From: Streptomyces cucumeris
GTDB lineage: Bacteria; Actinomycetota; Actinomycetes; Streptomycetales; Streptomycetaceae
Direction of reading: 5' to 3'
Assembly (NCBI RefSeq): GCF_024295805.1
Contig: NZ_JANCLX010000022.1
Span: 87,293 to 151,292 of the forward strand
DNA: 64,000 bases
This document shows positions 1 through 8,450 of the stretch, one piece after another. The notes under the pieces are model-generated. The model made no database searches, had not been told where the DNA came from, and saw nothing but the letters and a program-made list of their open reading frames with translations. Each line of letters begins with the position of its first letter. Position 1 is the first letter of the stretch. Made by a program: the position numbers and the translations under genes.

Positions 1-34
1 CGGCGGACACCACCACCGGCAGGAGGGAGCGCGG

Positions 35-949
35 ATGTATCACACCTGGATGCGGTACTTCACGCCCAGTCCGGCCCATCACCGGCTCGGTCTGGTGTGT
101 CTGGGCGTCGGCCTCCAGCACGGCACCCTGCCCGTCGTCGGCCCGCGGGTGCTCGACCACCATGTGGCGGTGGTCATCAGCGCCGGGCGCGGATGGTTCC
201 GCGGCGCCGACGGCCGCCGCCGTACCGTCACCGCGCCCGCGCTGCTCTGGCTCATCCCCGGTGTCATCCACCACTACGCCCCGGACCCGGACACCGGATG
301 GGACGAGGCGTTCGTCGACTTCACCGGACCGGCCACCGCCGCTTACACCGAACTGGGTTTCGTCGACCCGGACGATCCGGTGATCGCGCTCACCGACACC
401 GCCACCGCCCGCACGGCCATCGGCCGGATCGTGCGCGCGGCCCGCCACGGCAACCCGTTCCTGGAGGTCGAGTCCGCCGCCGCCGTCCATGAACTCCTCG
501 TCGCCCTGCGCCGCGTCCGCGCCGACACCGGTGCCGATGGCCATCCGGTGCTCCAGGCGCTGGCCCGGGACGCGTTCCGGCCGCTGTCGGTGGCCGAGCA
601 CGCCGCCCGGCACGGTATGACACCCGCCGAACTGCGCACCGCGGTACGGCGGAGCGCGGGGTGCAGTCCCAAGGACTACCTCCTCGGGATCCGGCTGGGC
701 CGCGCCAAGGAACTCCTGGTCGGCACCGACCTCCCGGTGGCCGCCGTCGCCCGCCGCGTCGGCTATGACGATCCCGCCTACTTCAGCAGGCTGTTCGCCC
801 GCCGGGTGGGCACGGCGCCGGTCCGCTTCCGCGAACGGCAGGGCCGTTCGGTGCCCGGCGGCTTCACCGACCGGGTCCCCGACCCGTCCCGTCCACCGAC
901 CATCCCGCCGTCCGCGCCGGCGAACGAGGAGCGGCACGGCGACATCTGA
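35..949 (+). CDS. AraC-family transcriptional regulator
   Basis: 304-residue DNA-binding regulator. The N-terminal part (about residues 20-150) has the pattern of an AraC-type cupin ligand-binding domain, with a run around HHYAPDPDTGWDEAFVDF that is typical of the sugar-sensing group. The C-terminal part (about 180-270) contains two helix-turn-helix motifs, ending in the family signature around VGYDDPAYFSRLFARRVG. A GGAGGGAG Shine-Dalgarno stretch lies just upstream of the ATG. Proteins of this shape often activate carbohydrate uptake or glycosidase genes, but no such gene is adjacent here; its target is probably to the left of the window. The last 40 residues are a Pro/Arg-rich tail outside the domain. 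Confidence 0.9.
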   Translation: MYHTWMRYFTPSPAHHRLGLVCLGVGLQHGTLPVVGPRVLDHHVAVVISAGRGWFRGADGRRRTVTAPALLWLIPGVIHHYAPDPDTGWDEAFVDFTGPATAAYTELGFVDPDDPVIALTDTATARTAIGRIVRAARHGNPFLEVESAAAVHELLVALRRVRADTGADGHPVLQALARDAFRPLSVAEHAARHGMTPAELRTAVRRSAGCSPKDYLLGIRLGRAKELLVGTDLPVAAVARRVGYDDPAYFSRLFARRVGTAPVRFRERQGRSVPGGFTDRVPDPSRPPTIPPSAPANEERHGDI

Positions 950-1117
950 CCGGACGCCGGTCCTCGGCGGCGGGGCGGGGGAGGGGCCCGGTGCCCCGCG
1001 GTCCGGGGTGATCGATAGTGTCTCCTTCGCACGTGCGGGGGCGTGTGTGCTGGAGGAGTGCTGTCTTCCTGCTGTTCTGCGCCCGCTCATTGGACGCCGA
1101 TATCGAGGAGGGGAGCC

Positions 1118-2218
1118 ATGTCGTACCCAGGGCCACCCGGCCATCCGGGCAACGCCGGACCGTACGGCCGGCAGCCGCAGGGCGGTTGGCAGCAAAGCGG
1201 GCCGCAAGGAGGTTGGCAGCAGGGTGGGCCACAGGGCCAGGGCCCGGCCGCCGCACCACCGCCCATGCCGCCACCGCCACCGGCACCACCAGCACCACCG
1301 TCCCAGGCACCGCAGGGCTGGCAGGGAGCACCCGGCCAGCCGGGCCCGACGGGGCAACAGCCCGGCCCCATGGGGCAGCCGGGCCGGCCGCCCGCCGGTC
1401 CGTGGGCACCGGGACCGCAGCCCGGCCCGATGTCCGTACCGCATCAGCCGCCGGGCGCCCAGAAGGGCGGCGGACGCACCTGCCTCGGCGTCGGCCTCGG
1501 TATCGTCGGGGCGCTGGCGCTCATCGGCGGTGGCGCGCTGACCGCCCATGCGTACAGCAACCACGGCCAGACCACCTCCAACCGGTCCGAGTACGGCCCG
1601 GCGATGTGGCGCAACGAGCCGGTGGCCACCCTCCTCCCGGAGACCCTCGCGTACCGCGAGAACGTCCAGTCCAAGTCGACCGACCGCAGCCGGGCCCAGT
1701 GGCACCGGCTCGGCATCTCCGCGAAGACCGGCTGTGACGAGGGGCTGCGGGGCGCGACCGCGACCGAGGCCGGGAAGCTGGGCTGCAAGGCGGTGCTGCG
1801 CGCCACCTATGTCGATCCGACCGGCAACACCGTGGCCACCGCCGCCGTGCTGGTCTTCCCCGAAAGCGACACCGTCAAGACGGCGATGAGCACGTTCTTC
1901 GACGGCGAGAGCGAAAAGCGCGATCCATCGGCGGGCGTCACGGCGTATGCGGTGCCGGGCACCCTCGCGGCGCGCTGGAGCGATGACCGCAGTAACGGTT
2001 CTGCAGGGCAGTCGGTCACCGAAATGAGCCTTCCCTACGCCGTCGTGGCCTCCGCCGGAGCGGTCGACGGCCGCAAGGCGGGCCCGCTCCCCGGTGAATG
2101 GGGCGGTTCCGATATCGACGCCAAGGAGGACCGCTCTCCCTGGAGAGGCGCCGCCGACAATCTGGCGGACGCGATCGACCAGCACCTCGGTGCGCTGGTG
2201 ATGGAGGAGACCACATGA
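1118..2218 (+). CDS. Pro/Gly/Gln-rich single-pass membrane protein paired with a mycosin-like protease
   Basis: 366 residues. The ATG at 1118 is chosen because GAGGAGGGGAG precedes it directly; an in-frame start at 1043 has no such site. The first 110 residues are low-complexity Pro, Gly and Gln, with repeated GGWQQ- and PGP-like units. One hydrophobic segment follows (LGVGLGIVGALALIGGGAL), then an extracytoplasmic domain of about 220 residues with no recognised fold. The stop overlaps the start of the next gene by four bases (ATGA at 2215), so the two are translationally coupled. Proteins of this kind, cytosolic Pro-rich tail plus one helix plus exported domain, commonly accompany actinobacterial type VII-associated serine proteases. 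The exact function is unknown. Confidence 0.8.
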   Translation: MSYPGPPGHPGNAGPYGRQPQGGWQQSGPQGGWQQGGPQGQGPAAAPPPMPPPPPAPPAPPSQAPQGWQGAPGQPGPTGQQPGPMGQPGRPPAGPWAPGPQPGPMSVPHQPPGAQKGGGRTCLGVGLGIVGALALIGGGALTAHAYSNHGQTTSNRSEYGPAMWRNEPVATLLPETLAYRENVQSKSTDRSRAQWHRLGISAKTGCDEGLRGATATEAGKLGCKAVLRATYVDPTGNTVATAAVLVFPESDTVKTAMSTFFDGESEKRDPSAGVTAYAVPGTLAARWSDDRSNGSAGQSVTEMSLPYAVVASAGAVDGRKAGPLPGEWGGSDIDAKEDRSPWRGAADNLADAIDQHLGALVMEETT

Positions 2219-3366
2219 GTGTCCGGAACATCGCCACGGCGGTGACCGCGGCCGCGCTCGGCACCCTGCTGGCCACGCTGCCCGCAACGCCCGCAGCCGC
2301 CGCTCCCGTGCCCACCCCGACCAGCTGGGAGTCCCAGGCGCTCGGCCTGCCCGCGGCACAGCGGATCGCCCAGGGCGAGGGCATCACGGTCGCCGTGCTG
2401 GACAGCGGGGTGATGACGGACCATCCGGCGCTCCGCGGCAAGGTGACCACGGGCCCCGACTTCTACAAGGACGGCCTCAAACCCGGCGATCCGCGCTGGG
2501 GACGGCACGGTACAGCGATGGCCTCCGATGTGCTCAAGGTCGCCCCGAAAGCCGACATCCTGTCGGTCCGGGTGCTCGACGACAAGCACGATCGAGGCTT
2601 GGACGAGGGACCGTCCGGGCCCAGTCCGGTCGGGCAGGGCATCGACTACGCGGTCGATCACGGCGCCGATGTCATCTCGATGTCGCTCGGCGGTGAGATG
2701 TGGGGCGCCAGTTATGACGACACCGAGGTCAACGCCCTGGCCCGGGCGGCGCAGAAGGGCATTCCGGTCGTCGCCTCCGCCGGCAACGAGGGGGACTCCT
2801 TCAACGAGGCCTCCTATCCCGCGGGTTATCCGGGTGTGATCGCCGTCGCCGCGCTCCAGAAGGGCGGCACCCGCGCCGAATTCTCCACGGTGCGGACCTA
2901 CAACACGGTGGCCGCGCCGGGCGTGGAGATCGTGAGCGCGAAGCACACCGGTGGCTGGGCGGCGAGCAGCGGCACCTCGCCCGCCGCGGCACTGACCTCC
3001 GGTGTGGTGGCCCTGATGCTCTCCCACAACGGCAAGCTGACACCGGCGCAGGTGCGGGCGGTCCTGACCGAGACGGCCACCCATCCGCCCGGTGGACGCA
3101 ACGCCCTGGTGGGATACGGCCCGATCAACGCCGCAGCGGCGGTGCGGGCCGCGGCGAAGCCGACCGCCGACGGAACCGCTCCGGTGAAGTACCGGGGCAA
3201 GGAGTTCTTCGCGGAGCCGGACGGCACAGCGAAGACCACGCATCCGCCGTTGGAGACGGATCTGGTGACGATCGGTCTCGGCGCCGCCGGTGCCGGGCTG
3301 CTGATGCTCGCCGGTGCGGTGCTGATCACCCGGGCGGGGCGCCGCCGCGCGGCCGCCCAGGGCTGA
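2215..3366 (+). CDS. Mycosin-like S8 serine protease, secreted and membrane anchored
   Basis: 383-residue subtilase. It begins with a signal peptide (residues 1-27, ending ATPAAAA), carries the catalytic triad Asp63 in VAVLDSGV, His98 in RHGTAM and Ser255 in SGTSPAAA, and ends in a hydrophobic helix followed by an RAGRRR stop-transfer motif. A signal peptide at one end and a C-terminal anchor at the other is the layout of mycosins (MycP), the proteases of type VII secretion systems that face the outside of the membrane. The start is fixed by the ATGA overlap with the upstream membrane protein. No EccB/C/D/E or WXG100 gene is present in the window, so the link to type VII secretion rests on family resemblance only. 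Confidence 0.87.
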   Translation: MSVRNIATAVTAAALGTLLATLPATPAAAAPVPTPTSWESQALGLPAAQRIAQGEGITVAVLDSGVMTDHPALRGKVTTGPDFYKDGLKPGDPRWGRHGTAMASDVLKVAPKADILSVRVLDDKHDRGLDEGPSGPSPVGQGIDYAVDHGADVISMSLGGEMWGASYDDTEVNALARAAQKGIPVVASAGNEGDSFNEASYPAGYPGVIAVAALQKGGTRAEFSTVRTYNTVAAPGVEIVSAKHTGGWAASSGTSPAAALTSGVVALMLSHNGKLTPAQVRAVLTETATHPPGGRNALVGYGPINAAAAVRAAAKPTADGTAPVKYRGKEFFAEPDGTAKTTHPPLETDLVTIGLGAAGAGLLMLAGAVLITRAGRRRAAAQG

Positions 3367-3404
3367 CCACGGGGGAAAGTCCACCACCGCGGATAAGCGG
3401 ATAA

Positions 3405-3446
3405 AGAGAAACACCCCGGTCGCCTTGACGACCGGGGTGTTTCTCT
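3405..3446 (+). terminator. Strong intrinsic terminator after the mycosin operon
   Basis: A perfect 18-base-pair inverted repeat (arms 3405-3422 and 3429-3446, loop CCTTGA) lies 38 bases after the protease stop. The arms begin AGAGAAACACC and end GGTGTTTCTCT, so the 3' arm finishes T-rich, as in many actinobacterial terminators. It isolates the mycosin operon from the helD-like gene. Confidence 0.8.
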
Positions 3447-3455
3447 GCGTATATT
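3425..3455 (+). promoter_or_regulatory. Possible promoter of the helD-like gene
   Basis: TTGACG (3425-3430) and TATATT (3450-3455) are separated by 19 bases. TATATT is the best -10-like hexamer between the terminator and the gene; the -35 box overlaps the 3' arm of the terminator and the spacer is longer than ideal, so this is tentative. Confidence 0.3.
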
Positions 3456-3495
3456 GGGGGTTTCCATGTTCTGATGAATTCAGGGCATGGAGAAG

Positions 3496-3506
3496 CTTGA
3501 TGCAAG
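3496..3506. promoter_or_regulatory. CTTG-ATG-CAAG dyad, resembling the core of the rifamycin-associated element
   Basis: The sequence CTTGATGCAAG is a perfect 4+4 dyad 24 bases upstream of the helD-like TTG start. It has the same half-sites and spacing as the core of the rifamycin-associated element (from memory, CTTG-CGG-CAAG inside a 19-base consensus) that precedes several actinobacterial rifamycin-resistance genes, including helR. The outer positions match the consensus poorly. Confidence 0.4.
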
Positions 3507-3530
3507 TGATATTACCCGGCGGGAGTCGAA

Positions 3531-5783
3531 TTGTCAAATGAGGAATTGCGCCGAGAGCAAGAGTTTCTTGACATGCTCCACGGGCGCCTCGCCGAATTGC
3601 GGGACGAAGCGGAGAAAGGCGTCTCCCAAGCCCTGACGATGGGCGGCAGCACCTTCCAGGGGCGGCTGGAGCGGGATGTGCTGGTCTCCGAGCGGTCCGG
3701 TCTCCTCGCCGCGTTCAACGCGGGGGAGCGCGGACTGTGCTTCGGGCGGCTGATGTTCGCCGACGGCCGCGACCACCACATCGGGCGGATCGGCATGCGG
3801 CGCGACGACGCGGAGCGCACCCCGCTGGTCGTCGACTGGCGGGCCGATGTGGCGCGCCCGTTCTACCTGGCCACCGGGCATACGCCGATGGGGCTGCGCC
3901 GCAGACGGCACATCACCACCGAAGGCCGGCGGATCACCGCCCTCCACGACGAGATCCTGGACCTGTCCGACACCATACGGACCGGCCATGAGGGCACGGA
4001 CGCGGATGCCGTACTGCTCGCGGCGCTGGACACCGCCCGCACCGGTCGGATGCACGACATCGTGCAGACCATCCAGGCCGAACAGGACCGGATCATCCGC
4101 GCCCCGCACACCGGTGTGCTGGTCGTCGAGGGCGGCCCCGGCACCGGGAAGACCGCCGTCGCCCTGCACCGTGCCGCCTATCTGCTCTTCGCCCAGCGGG
4201 AGTTGCTGGCCCGCCGCGCGGTACTGATCGTCGGCCCCAACCCGGCGTTCCTCGGGTACATCGGCGAGGTGCTGCCCTCACTCGGCGAGACCGGTGTCAT
4301 GCTCGCCACGCTCGGCGAGCTCTACCCGGGGGTGACGGCCACCGGGACGGACACCCCGGCCGCCGCCGAGGCCAAGGGACGCGCCACGATGGCCGAGGCG
4401 CTGGCCCGGTTCGTCCGGGACCGGCAGGCCCTGCCCGATCCGGCCATCGTCATCCCCCACGCGGACGGTGAGTTGGTGCTGGACGCGGACATCGCGTCCG
4501 ATGCCCGCTGGCGGGCGCGCGGCACCCAGCTGCCGCACAACCTCGCCCGTCCGCACTTCGCGTTCTCCGTCATCGACTCCCTGACCGAGCAGTTGACCGA
4601 CCGGATCGGCGCCGACCCGTACGGCGGGCCCAATCTGCTCGGCACCGATGACATCGCCCAGCTTGGCAAGGCCATCGCCACCAGCCCCGAGGTGCACGCC
4701 GCCATCGAGGAACTGTGGCCCCTGCTGTCCCCGCGGCAGCTCGTGGCGGACTTCCTCGGCGAGCCGGTCCACCTCCCCGAGGCCGACGCCGAGGCGATCC
4801 GCCGCACCGGTGGCGCATGGACACCCGCCGATGTCCCCCTGCTCGACGAGGCCGCGGAACTCCTGGGCGAGGACGACTCCGCCGCCCGCGCCGCCGCCGA
4901 GGGCGAGCGCCAGGAGCGCATCGCCTATGCGCAGGGTGTGCTCGACCTCTCCTACGGCTCCCGCACCCAGGAGTTCGAGGACCGTGACGACGAGGAGTCG
5001 GAGGTGCTGAGCGCCCATGACCTGATCGACGCGGAGCGGCTCGCGGATCGGAACGAGGAGGCCGACCACCGCAGCGCCGCCGAGCGCGCCGCCGCCGACC
5101 GCACCTGGGCCTTCGGCCACATCATCGTGGACGAGGCGCAGGAGCTGTCCGCGATGGCGTGGCGGCTGCTGATGCGGCGTTCTCCCACCCGTTCGATGAC
5201 CCTGGTGGGCGACCCCGCGCAGACGGCCGAACCGGGCGGCTGCGGTTCCTGGTCACGGATCCTCGCCCCGTACGTCGAGGACCGCTACGAACACACCCGC
5301 CTCGGGGTCAACTACCGCACCCCCGCAGAGATCATGGACATCGCGGCGGAGGTGGCACGGTCGGCGGATCCCGCGTTCGAACCACCCAGTTCGGTGCGGT
5401 CCACCGGGGTCCGCCCATGGGTCCGGCACACCGCCGATCTGCCGGGCGCGGTGGCGGAGGCGGTGGCCCGGGAGACGCGGGAGGAGGGCCGGATCGCGGT
5501 GATCGCCCCGCCCGGCCGTCTCGACGCCCTCTCCGTGGCGCTGCCGGACGCCTCGGCCGGACGCGCCCCGGATCTGACCCGCCCGGTGGTCCTGCTCGAC
5601 CCGCGCCAGGCCAAGGGGCTGGAGTTCGACACCGTGATCGTGGCCGAACCGGCGGAGTTCGGGACGAGCGACCTCTATGTGGCGCTCACCCGTGCCACCC
5701 AGCGGCTCGCGGTGGTGCACACCGGACCGCTGCCGGCCGGCCTGGAAGGTCTCACGGAGGAGTCAGCGCTCACGGAGGAGTGA
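3531..5783 (+). CDS. helD: HelD-family RNA polymerase-associated ATPase (UvrD/Rep superfamily 1)
   Basis: 750 residues, close to the usual size of actinobacterial HelD. The N-terminal 70 residues, rich in Glu and Arg (LRREQEFLDMLHGRLAELRD), form the antiparallel coiled coil that enters the RNA polymerase secondary channel. Walker A is GGPGTGKT with Lys207, and Walker B is HIIVDEAQ with Asp534. The C-terminal half has the conserved superfamily 1 blocks VNYRTPAEIMD, KGLEFDTVIV and YVALTRATQRL. HelD proteins use ATP to release stalled or drug-bound polymerase; one subgroup (HelR) protects against rifamycins. The start is a TTG preceded by GGCGGGAG, the only candidate keeping the coiled coil intact. 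Its 3' end overlaps the convergent DUF427 gene by 14 bases. Confidence 0.93.
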   Translation: MSNEELRREQEFLDMLHGRLAELRDEAEKGVSQALTMGGSTFQGRLERDVLVSERSGLLAAFNAGERGLCFGRLMFADGRDHHIGRIGMRRDDAERTPLVVDWRADVARPFYLATGHTPMGLRRRRHITTEGRRITALHDEILDLSDTIRTGHEGTDADAVLLAALDTARTGRMHDIVQTIQAEQDRIIRAPHTGVLVVEGGPGTGKTAVALHRAAYLLFAQRELLARRAVLIVGPNPAFLGYIGEVLPSLGETGVMLATLGELYPGVTATGTDTPAAAEAKGRATMAEALARFVRDRQALPDPAIVIPHADGELVLDADIASDARWRARGTQLPHNLARPHFAFSVIDSLTEQLTDRIGADPYGGPNLLGTDDIAQLGKAIATSPEVHAAIEELWPLLSPRQLVADFLGEPVHLPEADAEAIRRTGGAWTPADVPLLDEAAELLGEDDSAARAAAEGERQERIAYAQGVLDLSYGSRTQEFEDRDDEESEVLSAHDLIDAERLADRNEEADHRSAAERAAADRTWAFGHIIVDEAQELSAMAWRLLMRRSPTRSMTLVGDPAQTAEPGGCGSWSRILAPYVEDRYEHTRLGVNYRTPAEIMDIAAEVARSADPAFEPPSSVRSTGVRPWVRHTADLPGAVAEAVARETREEGRIAVIAPPGRLDALSVALPDASAGRAPDLTRPVVLLDPRQAKGLEFDTVIVAEPAEFGTSDLYVALTRATQRLAVVHTGPLPAGLEGLTEESALTEE

Positions 5784-6750
5784 GGAAGCCGGTGACCGGG
5801 CGCTCCTGGCGTTCACCGTCGACCGTGATGTCGACCGCCTCGTTGTAGAACGCCACCCGGTCCCTGATGATGTCCACGGCCGGGAGCGGGTCGGGGTAGC
5901 TCCAGGCGATACCGGGCGGCACCTCGCCGGCACCCGCCCAGGACCAGTACGCGGTGGCCACCCCCTTGTACGGACAGCGGGTGGTCAGCTCGGCCGGGGC
6001 GAGCAGATCCAGCCGTACGTCCTCACGGGGGAGGTAGTAGCGGACGGGCAGACGGGTCTCGAAGAGCAGGACCGGGGAGTGCGAGTCGGCCACCACCGTC
6101 CCCTGGACCGAGACCTGGACATGGCGGGTGCTCGGCAGCGCGTCCACGCGCTTATGGGGGTCACGGGGGTGGACGAAGATCTCCTCTTCCTCCTCGTACC
6201 AGTGGTCGAGCACCTCCCGGCCGAACCAGGCGAAGGAGAGATACCCGGCCAACTCCTCGCCGGGGTACGTCCACGCCGCGTCCGGGACGGTCGCCCCGCC
6301 GGTGTCCAGGTCGTAGTGGGCCGCCCCCGGGTACCGCGCACCGGCGGGCGGCGTAGTCTCGCGCAGCAGGTCCGTCCGGACGTCCTCACGCGGGAACGCG
6401 TACAGCGGGACCGGGCTCCCCGGCTCCCACACCAGGAGCGGCCGGCGGCTGTCCACCACCGTGATCCCGTCCTTGGTGCCCCGCACCCAGCGCTCGCTGG
6501 GCTCCCACACCAGGTCCGGGCCGGGCGCGGGGTCCCGCCGCCGTACGGGAACGGCCTCCGCTCCACCGCCGCTGTTCGCCACGAACGCCACCTCGCCCCT
6601 GATCTCCGGTCCGGACCCCGCCGGTACGGCGTGTGCCGTACCGGCGGTCGACCTCCACCATGCCCGGTCACCGGGGATTCCGCAGCTCCGCCGCGGGAGG
6701 CGGTCAGGCGCCGCTCCGGTCAGTTCCTCCGGCGGCGCCCCTGCGGTCAT
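5770..6750 (-). CDS. Tandem DUF427-domain protein
   Basis: About 326 residues from the ATG at 6750; a longer frame reaches 6813, but an inverted repeat likely to be an operator lies in that extension, so the shorter start is preferred. Two copies of the DUF427 beta-barrel are visible: the first spans RGTKDGITVVDSRRPLLVWE to VPDAAWTYPGEELAGYLSF, and the second ends in TRCPYKGVATAYWSW and AWSYPDPLPAV. Members are small-molecule-binding-like proteins of undetermined role. The first 75 residues are not part of either copy and could mean that the true start is still further downstream. The gene is convergent with the helD-like gene. Confidence 0.75.
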   Translation of the reverse strand: MTAGAPPEELTGAAPDRLPRRSCGIPGDRAWWRSTAGTAHAVPAGSGPEIRGEVAFVANSGGGAEAVPVRRRDPAPGPDLVWEPSERWVRGTKDGITVVDSRRPLLVWEPGSPVPLYAFPREDVRTDLLRETTPPAGARYPGAAHYDLDTGGATVPDAAWTYPGEELAGYLSFAWFGREVLDHWYEEEEEIFVHPRDPHKRVDALPSTRHVQVSVQGTVVADSHSPVLLFETRLPVRYYLPREDVRLDLLAPAELTTRCPYKGVATAYWSWAGAGEVPPGIAWSYPDPLPAVDIIRDRVAFYNEAVDITVDGERQERPVTGFLTPP

Positions 6751-6777
6751 GTCGAGAACACATCCTTCGTCCCGCTC

Positions 6778-6804
6778 CAACATCCTTCCCTCGAAAGGAT
6801 GTTG
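6778..6804. promoter_or_regulatory. Inverted repeat upstream of the DUF427 gene
   Basis: CAACATCCTT (6778-6787) and AAGGATGTTG (6795-6804) form perfect 10-base arms around a 7-base centre. A further CATCCTT half-site lies at 6761-6767, twenty bases from the one in the left arm. The position, 28 bases upstream of the preferred start, fits an operator. Confidence 0.45.
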
Positions 6805-6866
6805 GGAAACCACGGGAGACGAGCCTCACCCCCCGGCTGACCTCGGTTTTTCGACCTCGGCGCGGG

Positions 6867-7628
6867 TCAGCGCACCGCGATCCGCGCGGCCACGCAGGGG
6901 TCCTCGTTGCGGTAGCCGAGACGGTTGTACAGCCGGTCCGCGGGCGCGTTGTCCGCGAGCTGCCACAGGGTGCAGAACCCATGGCTGCGCACCGCGTAGC
7001 GGGTCAGCCACGAGGTCAGCGCCGCGCCCAGACCCTGCCCGCGCATCCGGGCGTCGGTCGCCACCGACGCCATCAACGGCGCCCCGCTGTCCCGCAGGCT
7101 GCTCAGGGCGCCGCACGCCACCAGCCGTCCGTCGTCGTCGCGGATCCCGGCCCACACACTGACACCGGCGGAACCCGGGCCGGTGGAGTGGGCCGGGCTG
7201 TGCTCGTTGAGGAACGCCAGCAGTTCGTCGTGGTGGCGCTCGCCGAGTTCGACCACCCGCTCCTCACCGCGCTGCACCGGTGGTTCCTCGACCGTCCAGC
7301 GGAAGATCCACTCGACCACATCGGTCATCGGCAGATGGCGGGCCACCAGGGTGTCGGTGCCCCGCGGCCCGGTGAACTCGCGCACCCGGTCGGGATGGCC
7401 CTGCGCCGCGCGCAGTACGAGGGCGGCGGCGGCCACCGGCTCACCGACGCTCCACACATGGCCACGGACGTCGTCCAGCCAGGCCGCGGCACCGTCGCCG
7501 GACCAGCTGATCCGGTCGGCGGGTCGTTGCCGCGCGGCGCCGAAACGCAGCAGGGCCGAGCCCGGGCGCTGTTCCAGGCCCTGGTCGAAGAGGTCCGCGG
7601 GGCGGGGAAGGACAGTCGTTGCCTGCAT
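6867..7628 (-). CDS. GNAT-family N-acetyltransferase
   Basis: 253 residues. The C-terminal half is a GNAT fold: the beta strand GAPLMASVATDARMRGQGLG contains the acetyl-CoA pyrophosphate loop (RGQGLG), followed by helix ALTSWLTRYAV and the late motif DNAPADRLYNRLGYRNE. The N-terminal 120 residues are a degenerate domain, as seen in many actinobacterial two-part GNATs. It transfers an acetyl group from acetyl-CoA to an unidentified amine. The ATG has only a weak ribosome-binding site. The gene stands alone, divergent from the cupin gene across a purine-rich spacer. Confidence 0.85.
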   Translation of the reverse strand: MQATTVLPRPADLFDQGLEQRPGSALLRFGAARQRPADRISWSGDGAAAWLDDVRGHVWSVGEPVAAAALVLRAAQGHPDRVREFTGPRGTDTLVARHLPMTDVVEWIFRWTVEEPPVQRGEERVVELGERHHDELLAFLNEHSPAHSTGPGSAGVSVWAGIRDDDGRLVACGALSSLRDSGAPLMASVATDARMRGQGLGAALTSWLTRYAVRSHGFCTLWQLADNAPADRLYNRLGYRNEDPCVAARIAVR

Positions 7629-7634
7629 CGCTAC

Positions 7635-7742
7635 TCACACAAAGACATGAGGAAGGACAAGGAAGGACGGCTGAGGAGCCACGGGAGGGAGGAAAGGAAG
7701 GACGAGGGGACACGGGGACAGAAGGCGAGGGAGGGGAAGGCG
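7635..7742. repeat. Purine-rich tract with three GGAAGGAC copies
   Basis: About 100 bases of the + strand are mostly A and G. The octamer GGAAGGAC occurs at 7651-7658, 7661-7668 and 7696-7703. The tract sits immediately upstream of the GNAT gene, where its transcript would be pyrimidine-rich, and inside the divergent spacer with the cupin gene. No coding potential is apparent. Confidence 0.5.
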
Positions 7743-7879
7743 GCCGTCCACTTTGGCACACGGTCCCTGGTCCGGGGCAAATTCACGGTGGCCGGTCGTC
7801 GGACCCGCGTCGACGCGCTCGTGAATTGACCCATGATTTTGCCGCGGGAATGACCGATGTCGTGGGTCGATCATCCGCC

Positions 7880-7885
7880 TAGGGT
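7880..7885 (+). promoter_or_regulatory. Possible -10 box for a leaderless cupin transcript
   Basis: TAGGGT lies seven bases upstream of the ATG at 7893, the arrangement expected for a leaderless mRNA, and no Shine-Dalgarno sequence precedes that ATG. The -35 region is not clear. Confidence 0.3.
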
Positions 7886-7892
7886 CATAGCC

Positions 7893-8450
7893 ATGACGAC
7901 GGAGAACACCACGGACCAGGCGGCGAACACCACGATGAACGAGCAGACCGGCGCGGCGCGGCATGCCACCTTCACCCCCGTCCACACCCGGGCCGCCGAA
8001 TCCGAGACGGCGGCCGATCCGAGCAGTGTGATCACGCTGCTCGCGGATGCCGGGGACACCGGGGGTCTGCTGACGTGCTACCGGTCGACCTTCGCCCGGG
8101 GTGCGGTCGGCGCGCCCCCGCACTTCCACACCGCCGCGGCCGAGATGTTCCATGTGATCGGCGGGTCGCTCCAGGTGCTGGTGGGGGAGGAGATCCGGGT
8201 TCTGGACGAGGGCGACTTCCTGCTGGTGCCACCGCGTACCCCGCACGCCTTCGCCGCCGCCCCCGGCGCCACCGCCGATGTGCTGTTCACCTTCACCCCG
8301 GGGCTGCCGCGCTTCGACTACCTCCGGCTCCTGGGGCGTGTCATGCGCGGTGAGGCCGATCCGCGGGAGATCGCGGAGTCCTCCGAGCGCTACGACAACC
8401 ACTACGTCGACAGCCCGGTGTGGCGCGAGGCGCTGGCCACGGACCGCTGA
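7893..8450 (+). CDS. Cupin-domain protein
   Basis: 185-residue cupin. The conserved beta-barrel covers about residues 55-145: motif 1 is PPHFHTAAAEMFHVIGGSLQV, cut here into its metal-binding His/Glu/His elements, and motif 2 is GDFLLVPPRTPHAF. It probably binds a divalent metal and acts as a small oxygenase, isomerase or storage protein; the substrate cannot be read from sequence. The internal ATG at 7893 is preferred to an earlier in-frame start at 7857 because the added residues are not cupin-like and a -10-like TAGGGT lies between them. It is monocistronic. Confidence 0.82.
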   Translation: MTTENTTDQAANTTMNEQTGAARHATFTPVHTRAAESETAADPSSVITLLADAGDTGGLLTCYRSTFARGAVGAPPHFHTAAAEMFHVIGGSLQVLVGEEIRVLDEGDFLLVPPRTPHAFAAAPGATADVLFTFTPGLPRFDYLRLLGRVMRGEADPREIAESSERYDNHYVDSPVWREALATDR

